From Endomychus coccineus (lineage: Eukaryota; Arthropoda; Insecta; Coleoptera; Endomychidae), in contig OY294067.1 of NCBI GenBank assembly GCA_958510875.1, positions 261,924,180 to 261,988,179 of the forward strand: 64,000 nt of DNA. Reading direction: 5' to 3'. Positions within the stretch are counted from its first letter, which is position 1; each line of letters starts with the position of its first letter. The notes beneath the pieces were generated by a model, which did no database searches, had not been told where the DNA came from, and saw nothing but the letters and a program-made list of their open reading frames with translations. Made by a program: the position numbers and the translations under genes. This document shows, in pieces, positions 13,501 through 25,200 of the stretch.

Positions 13501-14771
13501 TGGAAAACCTGAAAGGAAAATCTTTCCACGTAATTGAAATTATCGTGTGATAAGTCGCTATAGGGGTTTTTGTGGTCGCTGATTACGAATTTGATAATTA
13601 AAAAATTGAAAAATACCATTTTACGGAAAAACGAATGAAGTTTCTTTATTAAATCTTTTGTTTTAATAGTATTTGTGTTTTCGATGTGCATGTTGAATTA
13701 CAGAAATTAAATGTAATATCAAAAAAACAATTGTTAGAAAATTCCGGAAAATCGAAGAAAATACAAAATTTCAATATTGTAGATTAAATAAACAGTTACA
13801 CAAACTTGTATAAATTAAAACAAAGATGCTTGTATTTTTTTAATGTTCCTTCATTTTCCACATAATCCTAATGTATTTTCAAACGTCAAATTCGTAATTA
13901 TCGACCATAAAAACCCGTATAGCGACTTATCACATGATAATTTCAATGACGTGAAAAGATTTTCTTTTCGAATTTTCCGCAAATTTTGCCAGTTTTGGTC
14001 TACTTTGGATCGAATAACTCGACTACCAACATCCTTTATGTATAAAACGATAATCGCGTGAACAATGAGCAATTTTGTATGAAAATGACGAAATTTCCCT
14101 GATTTTCCGCCCATTGAATGAGTTATCCGGGAAAATGACTTCGGATTCATTTTCAAAAAACCCATTATACATTCAAAGTTATCTTAAAAAAGAAGGTGAA
14201 AATAGGGTTAATTTAGCGTTTATGGGTGAATGGGAGGCCGTGTCCACTTAGCTCAACCCTTACGAAAGATTCAAATCGGCCACAAAACATGCAAAAAAAA
14301 ATTTTTTGGTACGACCTTTAGCTTTTTTTTAGAAAGTCGGCCAAAATCCCCAGGTTATAGACTGGACTTGAAGATGATATTGTGAACAAGATATCTGTTG
14401 ACTCCATCTACTCTATTACAGATTGAAGATCCTGAAGATACATGGACCCCAACTGATACTACTTTGACCCCTTCAAATCCAGGCATAGGTCCACCACCTC
14501 CGAAAAAAAAGAAATATAAATCATATGATATAGCCTTAGAAAATACCAGTGATGGAGGTTAGTATAAAAGTGAATAACGCGACTTCTAACATTTTCCGAA
14601 TTTCTTCATTTGTGAAAAGTAGCAAAAAAGTCGCAACATTTTATAAATAATTGTAAATGCTATATTTCAAAATTCAATTTCATTCTAGAAATACACCCTA
14701 TGCTAAATTTGAAGGTGAAAGACAAACAAGTCATTGGGGGAAAAAAGGGTGCAGGAAGAACAAGGAAATAG
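7511..14771 (+). CDS. RBBP5: Retinoblastoma-binding protein 5 (WD40), COMPASS subunit, 10 exons
   Basis: RBBP5 is a core subunit (with WDR5, ASH2L and DPY30) of SET1/MLL histone H3K4 methyltransferases in the nucleus. Exons: 7511-7529, 7587-7612, 7676-8077, 8153-8334, 8393-8512, 8905-9098, 9164-9339, 12825-12923, 14422-14557 and 14689-14771. All have GT/AG borders and consistent phases; total 478 aa (human 538, the difference being a shorter C-tail). The N-terminus [15 protein letters not shown] is joined from two tiny exons. The WD40 propeller spans about residues 20-325 ([60 protein letters not shown]). [19 protein letters not shown] follows, in the region that activates MLL with ASH2L. The WDR5-contact motif VDV (about 374-376) sits at the exon 7/8 join. 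A basic patch [10 protein letters not shown] lies near the end. Intron 7 (3.5 kb) and intron 8 (1.5 kb) carry transposons. Confidence 0.97.
8775..8860 (+). mobile_element. LINE 3'-end fragment in RBBP5 intron 5
   Basis: CTTTTGCAGGGTGATATATG, then ACACCTGAATAAACATTATT and an ATT-repeat tail, match the 3' end of the LINE at 9668-11757 (near 11662-11757). This is a 5'-truncated LINE copy ending in the family tail. Confidence 0.75.
9586..9660. repeat. Fragment of palindromic MITE (family B)
   Basis: CACTACAAATACTGTTGAAG, then GACCTTTCAACTACCAAGTA and GCCATCATCATGATAA, match one arm of the 35045-35203 palindrome. Confidence 0.65.
9668..11757 (+). pseudogene. Degenerate LINE reverse transcriptase in RBBP5 intron 7
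   Basis: The frame reads [20 protein letters not shown], then [12 protein letters not shown] and [17 protein letters not shown] (the FADD catalytic box), [22 protein letters not shown] and [12 protein letters not shown]. The same order of motifs occurs in the intact ORF at 45235-47211, so the two are related families. Frameshifts and stops abound. The 3' end is ACACCTGAATAAACATTATT with a short ATT tail. The RT C-terminal part is interrupted at 10371-10927 by a THAP-type element with a duplicated target site. The 5' half, including any endonuclease, is missing. Confidence 0.85.
10379..10919 (+). mobile_element. THAP-type 8-bp-TSD element, copy 1 (541 bp)
   Basis: TIRs are CACGGTCGTACATACAGGTC at the left and its inverse at the right. 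They are flanked by a perfect 8-bp direct repeat GCTGATAC (10371-10378 and 10920-10927) that is part of the host LINE. Inside, on the + strand, is a frame beginning near [18 protein letters not shown] and FKVPKDAEM, which resembles the first half of a THAP zinc finger (CxxxxC). It ends at a splice-donor-like AAGGTTAGTAA. THAP domains and 8-bp duplications together suggest a deletion derivative of a P-element-like transposon; the superfamily is inferred. It lies in sense orientation within RBBP5 intron 7. Confidence 0.85.
11758..12824. other. Rest of RBBP5 intron 7, no element recognised
   Basis: This is AT-rich sequence up to the exon 8 acceptor (TTCTGCTTTAG). No coding frame or repeat boundary could be supported. 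Confidence 0.4.
13098..14368. mobile_element. Fold-back element with arms of about 500 bp, RBBP5 intron 8
   Basis: The two ends are inverted complements starting AGTCCAGTC and ending GACTGGACT. Pairing continues through AGCTAAGTGGACACGGCCTC (left) with its inverse at about 14230-14255, and through the segment near 13545-13600 with 13885-13960. Left arm about 13098-13610 and right arm about 13860-14368, diverged by substitutions and small indels. The middle is AT-rich and non-coding. No TSD can be fixed. It nearly fills intron 8 and would form a very long hairpin in the pre-mRNA. Confidence 0.85.
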
Positions 14772-15985
14772 TTCTCAAGAATTATGTTATTATCACTTGT
14801 GTAGTAATTGAGGTTCTGAATTCTGATTAAGTCAGCAGTATAAAATAGAGGTTAAAATACTCGGGGATTCCCAATTTTCAGTTGCTTTGAACCCAACCGA
14901 GAAATGGGAGATTTCGTACAGTTTCAGGTATTTTTGATTTAGTAATTTCTGAAAAATGGCAAGTTAAATGTAATATGAAAGTTAGATATTCGTTTGTTTT
15001 TTTAAATTAGGTGTACATATTCAAAGTTTAAAAATTACTGTGGTATATTTTCCTCTATTTTATATCAGGTATCATATGTGAAATCAGTCATTCACCATTT
15101 TCTTATCAATTATTGTTAATGTATATTTTAGGTACTAGAAGTACAATCAAATAGTACTAAACTTTGTCATTGAAGAGGAGCAGATGAATTATGTGAATAA
15201 ATAATTTTTTGTAATGTTGGTCGATTCATATTATATTGTCACCTCTATAAAAGTAATAGACATGCCATTTAGAAATTTGATGCGTTTCCTATCATAATTA
15301 TGTTACGACGAGTCATCTGGTAATAAAAGATTATATCTATAGTCCAGTCCCTCTGTAATTTTTAGGGTTCAAAGGACCCCGCAAATTCCACCGAGATCCA
15401 ATCCCCAAAAGGAATTTGTACATTCCTTAATTTTGGTCAAACACCATATTTTCGGGTACGCTGATCACGAATATGAGCTTTAAAATTGTCTGGGCCCTAT
15501 GCTACTCGTTATTAAATTTGGTTCATACTGTAGACGCCTCTTGTGGCTATCTCATATTATTTTTCCCGCTTCAGCGTTTGACAGTCACTAAAAAAAATTC
15601 AACTAAAAATTTCCACCCGGAAGACTTTTTTGTTTTACGGTTTTATTATTACACATACCCTACATACGTGAACGTTGCTACACCTAACCCTTCTTAATAA
15701 ATTGACAATTACCCTTGCGCTTTTAGAGAAGAAAATTACAGCCGTTCTAAAATCAATAATATGAATAAATGAATAAATTTGTATTTATAGTTTTTTTTAA
15801 TGCCTGGCCGGGGCTGCTGTGCATTCCGACGATATCGCAGCAATCGCGCCAGAATGACCTAATCAATTAACTACTCCTCCCCACTGGTTGGTAAGTAGCT
15901 TTAGGTTCCAAATCGTGTGCACTAAGTAGTCTCATTGAACCCAGACTGACTGCATTCTGCATATCAACATCTGCGCGAACCCAGA
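14772..15985. other. RBBP5 3' flank, no gene seen
   Basis: This region probably includes the RBBP5 3' UTR (AATAAA-like strings near 15196). The string ATAGTCCAGTCCCTCTG at about 15340 resembles the terminus of the fold-back element at 13098 but has no partner. A 74-codon frame at 15473-15697 has no recognisable features. Confidence 0.4.
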
Positions 15986-16039
15986 ATGACTGCCTTCTGC
16001 ATTCGGTCTATCAACATCTGCGCAGAGTTCTTACAACCC

Positions 16040-16556
16040 GGAATGATCTTCAAGTTCGAACGCAGCGAAGACGGAATTCCGACCAAAACATCCATGATCA
16101 GAACTAATACAACCTTGTGGTCTGGGTATGGCTTGCGGAGCTCCTATTTCAAGACTAAGTCTGCCGGAGCAGAATATTCGATGGCGAAGCTAGTCTTGCT
16201 TTGTTTGTCGAGGACAACGTCAGGTCTATTTAATTCCTGACGGTCGGAAACCGGTAATTCCAGTAGATCTGGCATTTTTGGTTTCCGACAACGGGCTCAA
16301 TATCTCCTGGCATGTAAGGCAGCACCGGGTCTTGGTCTATACCGTGCGAGTACCTTAGATGGTAGTATAGCACCCGTAGGGCTGCATTATGTAGATGGGT
16401 GTACGCAGAGGCCGGACATGCCGACAGCAGGTGGAAAATCGTCTCGGGTACCTTTCGACAGGCCCTGCAGCTGACAGCAGGAATCTGCACACCCATCACG
16501 TTACGTGTGACTGAAGGTGTCTGTATAAAAAAGGTTATGATATACCGGAATATCAA
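16040..16556 (-). pseudogene. Non-LTR retrotransposon C-terminal remnant
   Basis: On the minus strand the frame contains CRACRKVPETIFHLLSACP (a zinc-knuckle-like Cys/His array), DIEPVVGNQKCQIYWNYRFP, and after a frameshift FNRPDVVLDKQSKTSFAIEY. This order (CCHC-like box, then RPDVV with an acidic and hydrophobic strand) matches the restriction-enzyme-like endonuclease region at the end of R2-type non-LTR retrotransposons; the clade assignment is tentative. It is broken by stops. Confidence 0.6.
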
Positions 16557-16563
16557 AAATTAT

Positions 16564-17563
16564 CTTGGTCAAGGGTGGTTGTGAAATCTAAAACGTTTGT
16601 CTTACTTTACGTTTGAAATAATTATGTCACTTGTGTCAAATTAATTAATTTGAAGTTTCTAAAAGTGCCAAATTTCGCAATTTTATTCGAAAGTTGTTAC
16701 CCTCAGAAGTTTCTAGCGCTTTAGACTCCGGGATCTTCACTTGGCCTATCGAAATTAGAAGGTTCGAATTGTATAAAAACACAATTGCATGAACGCCAGA
16801 CGCCCTATGTCATTAGCTACGAACGTAATCATTTTGACATATGCCTCGCGGAGCTCGCTACGCGTAAGTTAGAGTATACTTTTTACCTCGATCTTGTTAA
16901 TTTGGGGCCGTTTCGTGCCCCGTGTGGCCGGCGCCAGTTGTAATAAACTGTTTTCGGGTATGGGCCGCTAGCTTTTACCCGCTTTGGGTACATTTTAGTA
17001 GCTAGAAAATTCCCTTTGGTACGTCGCACGTCAGACGCGCATAGCTGAGACCTCAGAGTACCTCGAATTGTTTTAGTTAAATTTTCCTATTTAAACGAAA
17101 TTTTTGGAAAGAAGAAGGGTTGTCGGGTGCGTATCGCGACTAAATCTAACTACATGGAGCGAAAACGGTACGCGAAAAGCCCTCGTAAAGAAGTTCTATG
17201 TTCCTAACATTTGCACTCCAACTCACGAGCTACGGGCTTCTCACGTGAACGTCATTCGATTTATCGAAAATTAACTATTTTAAAACAGTTTTCGACCCGG
17301 TTTGGGGTTATAGCGACCTTTAAAAAGGTTCAAAGTTAACATTTCGATCATTTTTGCAACTCCGGTAAATAATTTGCAAGAACTTCAACCAAGAATAGTT
17401 CAGCAATGTGCAACCATAACGCCAGAAATGCTGAAAAACTGTTTTCACAGCATGAGGATGCGCGTCAACTTGTGTATTGATGATATCAGTGTGACAGTGA
17501 CATAATTATTTCAAACGTAAAGTAAGACACACGTTTTAGATTCCACAACCACCCTTGACCAAG
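16564..17563. mobile_element. 1.0 kb TIR element with about 67-bp inverted ends
   Basis: The left end CTTGGTCAAGGGTGGTTGTG and the right end are inverted complements over about 67 bp with two mismatches, extending to AATAATTATGTCAC. The interior is GC-richer than its flanks and has no transposase frame. It looks like a non-autonomous DNA transposon. No TSD could be identified. Confidence 0.8.
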
Positions 17564-17779
17564 AAACATAGTTGTAAAATACATCTTGTAGACCATTTGA
17601 ATAAAATGAAGTAACGGAGTAGATAATAGACAAAGTTCTGGTTCAACAGTGACAATACGTCTTTCAGTCCCAGACAGCTGTTTCGCGTCACTGATCTCCG
17701 AAAGAGATGTAATGAAATTCCTTTGACAATGTTTGGCGAAGCTAGATGTTCCAACAACATATGCCGGAGTGACTTCTAG

Positions 17780-18640
17780 GCCTGTCTTGTGAGTGCAGGG
17801 GAACCCTTGTTCTATTAGCCAGAAGGAACAAACTACAGCTAGTGTGGGTACCTGCCCATTCTGGCGTGGAGGGAAACGAATTGGCCAAATGGGGTTCCTT
17901 GAGCGCCCCTGGCCCCGATTTCACCACCGGACTCCACGCCCTCAAGGAGCTACTGGAGACAGTGGCTCTCGGTCTGGCATGGTTCCCCCGGCATGAGGCA
18001 GGCGAAGCTCCACATTAGGCAGTTCTCGCCTAAACTCTAAAACCCTACTCTCTATTAGCAGGAAAGGCCTAAAACTGGTGACAGGACTCCTCACAGGACA
18101 CTTGTCATCTGAATAAACATCTACACACAATGGGCATTGTTGAACACCCAGTTTGTACTAGATGTGGAGAGGCGGATGAAACTGCTTCTCACATCCTAGC
18201 AAACCCTACTCTCTATTAGCAGGAAAGGCCTAAAACTGGTGACAGGACTCCTCACAGGACACTTGTCATCTGAATAAACATCTACACACAATGGGCATTG
18301 TTGAACACCCAGTTTGTACTAGATGTGGAGAGGCGGATGAAACTGCTTCTCACATCCTAGCAGAATGTCCAGCACTGGCTTCTCTTAGGCTACAACACCT
18401 CGGCAGCACACATATGCCGCTTGAAGCCATAAGAGACATCAGTCCATGCAAAATCTTAGCTTCAGGTCTGCTGGACTGCAGATGTCCCACTGAGAATGCA
18501 ATTAGCAATGCTGTTTTATTAAACAGTCCTCGCGATTCAAAGAATCGAGGGGAAACAGTTGGGAATACTACCACCAGGTGGCGGCCACGCAACAATACAT
18601 TGTACCAGTATAATTCAACATCTTTCATTAGCTGTTTCTA
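17780..18640 (+). pseudogene. LINE RNase H and C-terminal remnant
   Basis: The frame reads KLQLVWVPAHSGVEGNELAK, the conserved end of a LINE RNase H domain (WVPGHxGxxGNExAD-like). Downstream is CTRCGEADETASHILAECPA, the terminal CCHC-like zinc motif. It belongs to a jockey/I/R1-type non-LTR element that carries RNase H. An exact 161-bp tandem duplication lies inside it. Stops and a frameshift make it non-functional. Confidence 0.75.
18041..18362 (+). repeat. Exact 161-bp tandem duplication
   Basis: Bases 18041-18201 and 18202-18362 appear identical, running from AACCCTACTCTCTATTAGCA to CTTCTCACATCCTAGCA. Identity in otherwise decayed sequence points to a very recent duplication or an assembly error. 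Confidence 0.9.
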
Positions 18641-18662
18641 AATAATTTCCAATATATTTTTT

Positions 18663-19284
18663 GTTCCTACTATCAACATTTAACCCACAGAAGTGACTAA
18701 AAGCGAAAAATTGTACTAACAAAAGTAAGGTAAGTCAATGTTCGATTCATCACCACTTTCATTTGGTAAATTTTGTCATAAAGCGAATAAATTCTTAAGA
18801 TATTTGAAACGGCACTGCAAAAATATGAAATGCTAGATTACTCTACTTTAATGCGGTTATATAAACAAAAAATAGTCAACAATATATTTAATTTTTTCTT
18901 CTTTTATAATATTCATGTACAATTTCTTACTATATACTGTAAAAAAAATTAGGTAACAAAATGCTTTCTTCTTGTATATAATACAGGCATATTTAGACAT
19001 TTCAAAAATGAACTTTGGCATTTACTCAATAATGCACTTCAATCTAAAAAAATCTGGCAAAATCAAAAAATTGCTTTTTGTTCAGTGAAAACAAGACTTT
19101 TATCTATAATTAAGTGAACACTCTTTAATAAATTTAAAGAATACGACAGGTATAAAAACAAACATATGTACAAAAAGAAAAGTTTCCTACATTTTCTCTA
19201 CGATGAAACGTTACTGACTAAAATTGATATTTAAATGTCTTTCTAAAATCTTTTTCACAACAGATTTGGTGCTCGTACATGTTA
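18663..19284. other. Tom40 3' flank
   Basis: This AT-rich stretch downstream of the Tom40 stop (minus strand) probably holds its 3' UTR. No other gene is seen. Confidence 0.4.
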
Positions 19285-22200
19285 TTAACCAATCAGTATC
19301 CCAATACCAAGTCTGAATTGATTTTTATGATGGTTCAAAAGTCCGCTAAGTGCGAGTGTAAATGGAAGAGGAACTAATTTTTTTTCTAAAACTGCCCCCA
19401 CAGACCATGTAGAATCTATATGACCTGAAACAAGTAATAAATTAATCAGTGTTGCTGGTATGATTGTTATAGAGTAGCAAAGAAATAGCTGGCTCTACAA
19501 TTCATATCTATATACCGGGTGTCCCACGACGTTTTGACAATCCATTATTGAAAACAGTTCAAATATCAACTTTGGCAGTTATGGACAGTCAAAACTGATG
19601 CTTACAAATACTGTAAAAACACTTGCGATTTCATTTGTATTTCCAATCACTTCTGTACTTTGAATTGGACAACCTGTATATTATGAAGATACCAAACTTG
19701 TCATTGTTCTTCTGCAAATTAATGATAAACAATTTTAAGTGAAGTTAGGTAAAATTATAGGTGGCTTAGAAACAATATAGTTCACAGGTTGTCATTAATT
19801 AATGGTGATGTCAAGTTCTGCCAAGAACATTCATTAGCTTCAAAAATTTTGTAACATATTGGTACCATTCTGAGTAAAAAGAAAAGGATGGTTGAACTAT
19901 TTTCACAAAATTCACACTATAAATGAGTAAGAGTGTGTTCCCAAAATTTTCAATACTAATGAATGACAGTTCTATGAAAGATAAGCTTCCAAGCCACCTA
20001 GAATTTTTGCCAACTTCAAATGATTGTTCATTTCTAATTTGCAGAACAACAATGACAAGTTTGGTATCGTTGAATTTGTTTTTACAGTTCGACCCAAAGA
20101 CCTATCAATAGACAGGTTGCCTCGTTTTAAATACTGAAGTTGACCGGAAACAAAGGTAATAGGAAGCGAGTTTACAGTACATGTAAGCAATAGTGTATGC
20201 ATAACAGGTGTAATGAGAACATGCCCAATGACTGCTATAGAAGACCTATAAACCTCACACCCCTCCATATGGTTGTGGAGAGTATGGCGATAAGGGCAAC
20301 ATACAGAATGACTGGATAGGGAATCATCAAACGTATGTATGGACCCCTTCCTGTAAATAAGCAAACCTGGGGCATGCCCCAAGATAAAATGAAGAAAGGT
20401 ATATCTTCATGAAAGAATTTAACACGAAGTTAAGTCGTTAATGCGCATAGGGAAAAACACCTTAGTCCCCCCGGCCTGCCCGTCCAGTGAACTCTAGACC
20501 CGTCGTACTTGTCCTCTCCTAATTATCGACAGAACGCGACTGCCCGGCAGACCAACGCCTTAATTGGAGAGGAGACGGTCTTTTGAACCATCTGGGTCCC
20601 TCTCCCCCTGCATACTCGTGTTCGTGTCATTTTACAACTAGTTCGTTTGACGAGTAGCCGCCAGCCTCTTATCATCGGCCTACCACATATCATTGCCCTG
20701 GCCGCGAATCAATTGCCCAGAAGGCTGGGATAAGAAGCACAGACACCGGACTTTTTTTCGCCCCCGGAGGGACTACTTTAGGCAGAACAACTACGGCACC
20801 ACTTGCTAGACTATATTATTGCCCCTTCTGGGCTATAGCCAAATCCACCTCCTCGTATTTACCTGTTTCACCAGGAGCTTTACGAGTAATCGTTCGACTT
20901 CGTTCAAGTAGCCTACCGCATATGTCTACCACGGCCGTGAATCCATTTCGACCAGTCGCCTGGGATAGGAAGGCACAGCGCCGTGGTTTTTATGGGTAAA
21001 CGTTATGTGGTGCACCTATTACCTGACGTTCCGCAGTGGTACCTTTTTTCACCCCGCTCTAGCTTGCAGACGCTACTTTAAGCGAGAACCTAAATACATA
21101 TGGTGCAACAGGCACGGTACTTGCTGACTATTCCCCCTAAGGAGCGAGGAATAGCCTCTCTCGCCTGCTCGTGTTAGCCTAAGCTACGTTTACGAACCAT
21201 CGCCGGCCTCGTCCAAGTTTGGCCTTCCGCATGTGTCTACCACGTCCTTGAATCCGTTCCGACCAGCAACCCTGGGATAAGAAGGCATGTGGTTGTGGTT
21301 TTAGTGGTGAAATGTACGTGGTGCCCAGTTCACCGGATCTTTTGCAGTGGCAACACTTAGTTTCGCCTCAAGGGGTTACTTGTCTCGAGGCCCGCGGAGA
21401 GGACGTTGCTTGCTGAATCTACTGCCAGTTTCTCTCCGGCCTGGTAGTTCTCTCTCGAGATCACAAGACTCAGTAGAAAAGTCATTAAATGGTACACTGA
21501 TGGCTCTAAAATAAAAGAAGGAACTGGAATAGGAGTACATGGGCTTGGAATCGATTACTCTTAAAGCTTAGGCTTATCCTCAAAAGCATTTTCCAAGCGG
21601 AAATTCATGCTACAAGAAAATGTGTCCAGTTCTAGAAGGAAACTTCTGCAGACAAGAAATAGTCATCGTCGGATGGTCAAGCACTCATCAAGGCAATGAG
21701 CTCCAATAAGGTCTGGGAATGCTTAGAGAAACTAAACGAACTAGGCAAGAACAATGCATTTACACTCCTATGGATTCCGGGACAAATCAGAGTGGACGGT
21801 AACGAAAAAGCAGACGAACTCGCAAAAAAGGAACTGAAACACCATTTTGGAAATCTGAACTCTTCTGCCGGATAAGCACCAGCATAATACTAGAAGAGCT
21901 TGAAAGAGAAGTGAACCACAAAAGATCCCCTCACTGGATATGACTACAACGACTGAGAGAGGCAAAGATACTTCTGGGAAATCATAACCAAAAGAGATCT
22001 AACGAATGCATCAACCTAAGAAAAAATGAACTCCGAATACTAACGTGAATCCTAACAGGGCATCTGCTGTTGAAAAGACACCTTAAGAAACTCGAGTTAG
22101 TAGAAGAGTACAGGTTTTGTGAGGAGGGACAAAACCTCTATCCACATCCTCACAGAATGCACTGCCTTGCAAACCCGGGCACACCACCAAGCTGAAGCCA

Positions 22201-25200
22201 TCCAACATCCAGAACTTCCTTAAAGCTACAGGATTGGACGAACTGCTATAGCTGCTGATCATGAATGGCGCAGCAGCAGAAAAGGACAAGATAAATCTCT
22301 TCGGTCGCAGTTTGCAAACATCCCCAACACAATACAATATACCGTCTATGAAATCTACATATAGGAATGGTTACTATTCATGAGACATCAATCACATTTA
22401 TTCCAACAATATGAACAAAAAATTGTCACACTGCATATATTCCCAACAAAATGAAAAACAATGGAAGCATCAATTTTGATTGTTCAGAACTGTTCATTTG
22501 AACAATATTCAAGATAATGGATAGTCAAAATGTCTTGGGACACCCAGTATACATAAGTATGGTAATTAACTGTGAAATGTTGAAATATTGGAACTGCTCT
22601 AATAGGCTGACTGGATTGGCTCACGGTCGTACATACAGGCTGTTTCCTATGTGAGAAGTGACTCCGCTGTGTCAACTGTCGCGTAGTACCAAAAAGGGTG
22701 GCGCAGTAGTCGAAGAATGTTCTCTGACAACTATACGCCGTGTTCTCTGACAACTGTCATTCTTGAATTCTAAACGCAAGGAATACCTGCGTTTTTAGAA
22801 ACAAATTACGAAACCATGCATTGGGTCGAAATGCAAAACGGGGTACAAAAGTGTAAAGCAAGAAACTTCTGTTTTTAAAGTGCCGAAAGATGCGGAAATG
22901 CGAAAAAAGGGGATGCTTGCGATTCCGGAAAGAAATCGTTTTAACGAGGTCTTTTATGTTTGCGAAAAACGGGAAGTTATTTTTAAGGTGAGTAATACAT
23001 TTTGACAAGAGTAACAGTTCTATTCCTCTCTCTAATCAGAATACTTGGTAGGACTGCTTGCGATTCCGGAAAGAAATCGTTTTACGACTTCGATCCAAGC
23101 GCTAGCTAGTGGCTGAGCGAGGGACTACGAGTTTGGCGACGCGTAAGAGACCCATGTCAAACATACGAGTTCCCAGACCTGTATGTACAACCGTGGATTG
23201 GATCAATACACTAAAAGAGTTCACAGCTGTGACACTTACACTAATAAGTATGAAATAAATGCTATTAAAGTACTAAGGACCTTCAGCTATCAAGTAGCCA
23301 TCATCAGTGGCGGCTCCTCGAAGGAGGCTAAGGAGGCTCAGCCTCCTCACCAATTTATCTTAATGATCATTCTCCATTCTATTTCCTGTTTCTCTGATAA
23401 TTCTTTAAATTTTACAATTAATTCCCCGTTCTCAGTAGTTATTTTTAATCTGACAACAGTGGCCAGAGGCTAGATTCTCTATATATCTCAAACGCTAAAT
23501 ACGTGTGGTCAACACAGTTGCCGTTTTTCCAACCAGTTCAATTCACAAATAGGGTAAAACAGCGAATACGGCAACGTCTATGGAGGCTAGCTTCTCGTAC
23601 GCTCCCGGCGGCAACGAGGTATAGACCTCGTTGCCCGGCGGTCGTATGAAATACGATTACTTGTTGCGGCTGCAAACTTCGACACGTGCTCTGGCAGTTG
23701 TTGTTTTTGTTTCGTGAAGCGATGTAAGGTTAAGTTATAATTTATCTGTTCGGTCGTTTGGTGAGTTATCAACAAAGAGTTCTTTGGTTATTAAACGTTA
23801 AACTGAGTAGTGATTTAGTTGCTGATAAGATTAGTGATGACAGGTATGTTTCAAAATCGATGATTTGATACTGATAATTGTAAAAAATATTTAAGGTTAA
23901 CGGGATCTGAGGTACACAATAAATTATATTGCTGGTATTGTTCGCTATTTACATCGTGGTATAGACAGACATGAAAAATTGCAGGAACATATTACATCGA
24001 GTATTAAGTTTAAATTAACCGGTAAACAGAATATTGTTAAAGGAGGAAAACATATAATTTGGTAGACAAGAAACTACTTTATAAACACTTTTTTTATGAA
24101 ATTTTAGATCAGTCACGCCGATATGATAAAATATATGATAGACAATGATTTGCAACAAGTTTTACCTCAGTTTTATAAACTACTTTGTTTGACAGTCACC
24201 ATTCCTGTCACGTCGGCTTCGGTGGAGAGATCATTTTCTACTCTCAAACGAATTACATGCCAAATACAATAGGCCAAAATCGTTTATACAATGTTAGTTT
24301 AATATATATTGAAAAAGATTTAGTAAAACACAAAATGATAAATTTTTTGATAATATTATTGATCATTTTTTGCAAACTAAAGACCGTAGAATGCCGTTCT
24401 ATAAAAAAAGTTAATAAAATTAATTAAAAAAAAAAAAAATATGAAAAATTCCAAAAAAAAGAAAAAATATTTAAAATTCAAAAAAATAAAAGACAAAAAA
24501 CGAACAAAAAAATGTTTTGCCAAGAGAAACCTCCACGTTGGTTCTTGCTGGGTAGCAATTAATTTTGTCACTGAAGTAGCTGGTACGGTCGCTGTGCAAA
24601 GGTTAAAAGGCTGTGAATATTTTTACAAAAACGTTTTATGTCCAGCCTCCTCTCTCAAAAATTCACGAGCCGCCACTGGCCATCATCAGAGTAAACAGTT
24701 TTTTCTGATGATGGCTACCTGATAACTGAAATGTTTTCAGTACTTTAATAGTATTTGTAGTGGATAAGGGTGATTATTTCATACTTATATAAATGATAAT
24801 AATAAAATAGTAAAATTGAACAGTATCTTTATAGTAACTTTTTTTGAGTAGTGGAATAGCTGCCTGGTGTTTTCTTAATAATGAAGAATTTTGAGGAATA
24901 AAATAATTCTTTTTTTTCTGATAAAAAAAGCTTAAATTGTGATAAATAAGTGATAAATTCATCCACACTATTTCAGAAATAGATAATCACACAATAAATA
25001 CTCATCCCATAAAATGCATGAGACAAAATTGCTCAACTACAAGATAGCTCTCCAAAATATTATACATCAGTCTTATTGTAAGATCATGGTATAAGTTTTC
25101 CTACTTGAATTGTAATTCTCAAAATCAGAAGATGTACAATTTTTACACATGCCCATATTTTGAAATAACAATTTAGTATTGAAGCTGATTTTATTTTGAC

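Larger units (their letters stand above)
19511..22551. mobile_element. 3.0 kb segment bounded by GTGTCCCA-type inverted ends
   Basis: The left end TATACCGGGTGTCCCACGAC and the right end (inverse TATACTGGGTGTCCCAAGAC) match over about 40 bp with differences. TA flanks suggest a TA target. Such GGGTGTCCC termini are common on insect DNA transposons. The interior contains a GC-rich triple repeat and LINE remnants, which are probably later insertions or captured sequence. Confidence 0.6.

Noticed and set aside
15473..15697. 74-codon + ORF downstream of RBBP5
   Set aside because: No recognisable domain, no splice context, and composition like the surrounding non-coding DNA.
19972..20382. Minus-strand 136-codon ORF in Tom40's last intron
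   Set aside because: No domain, no coding-like conservation pattern, and it lies in transposon-derived sequence with open frames on both strands.
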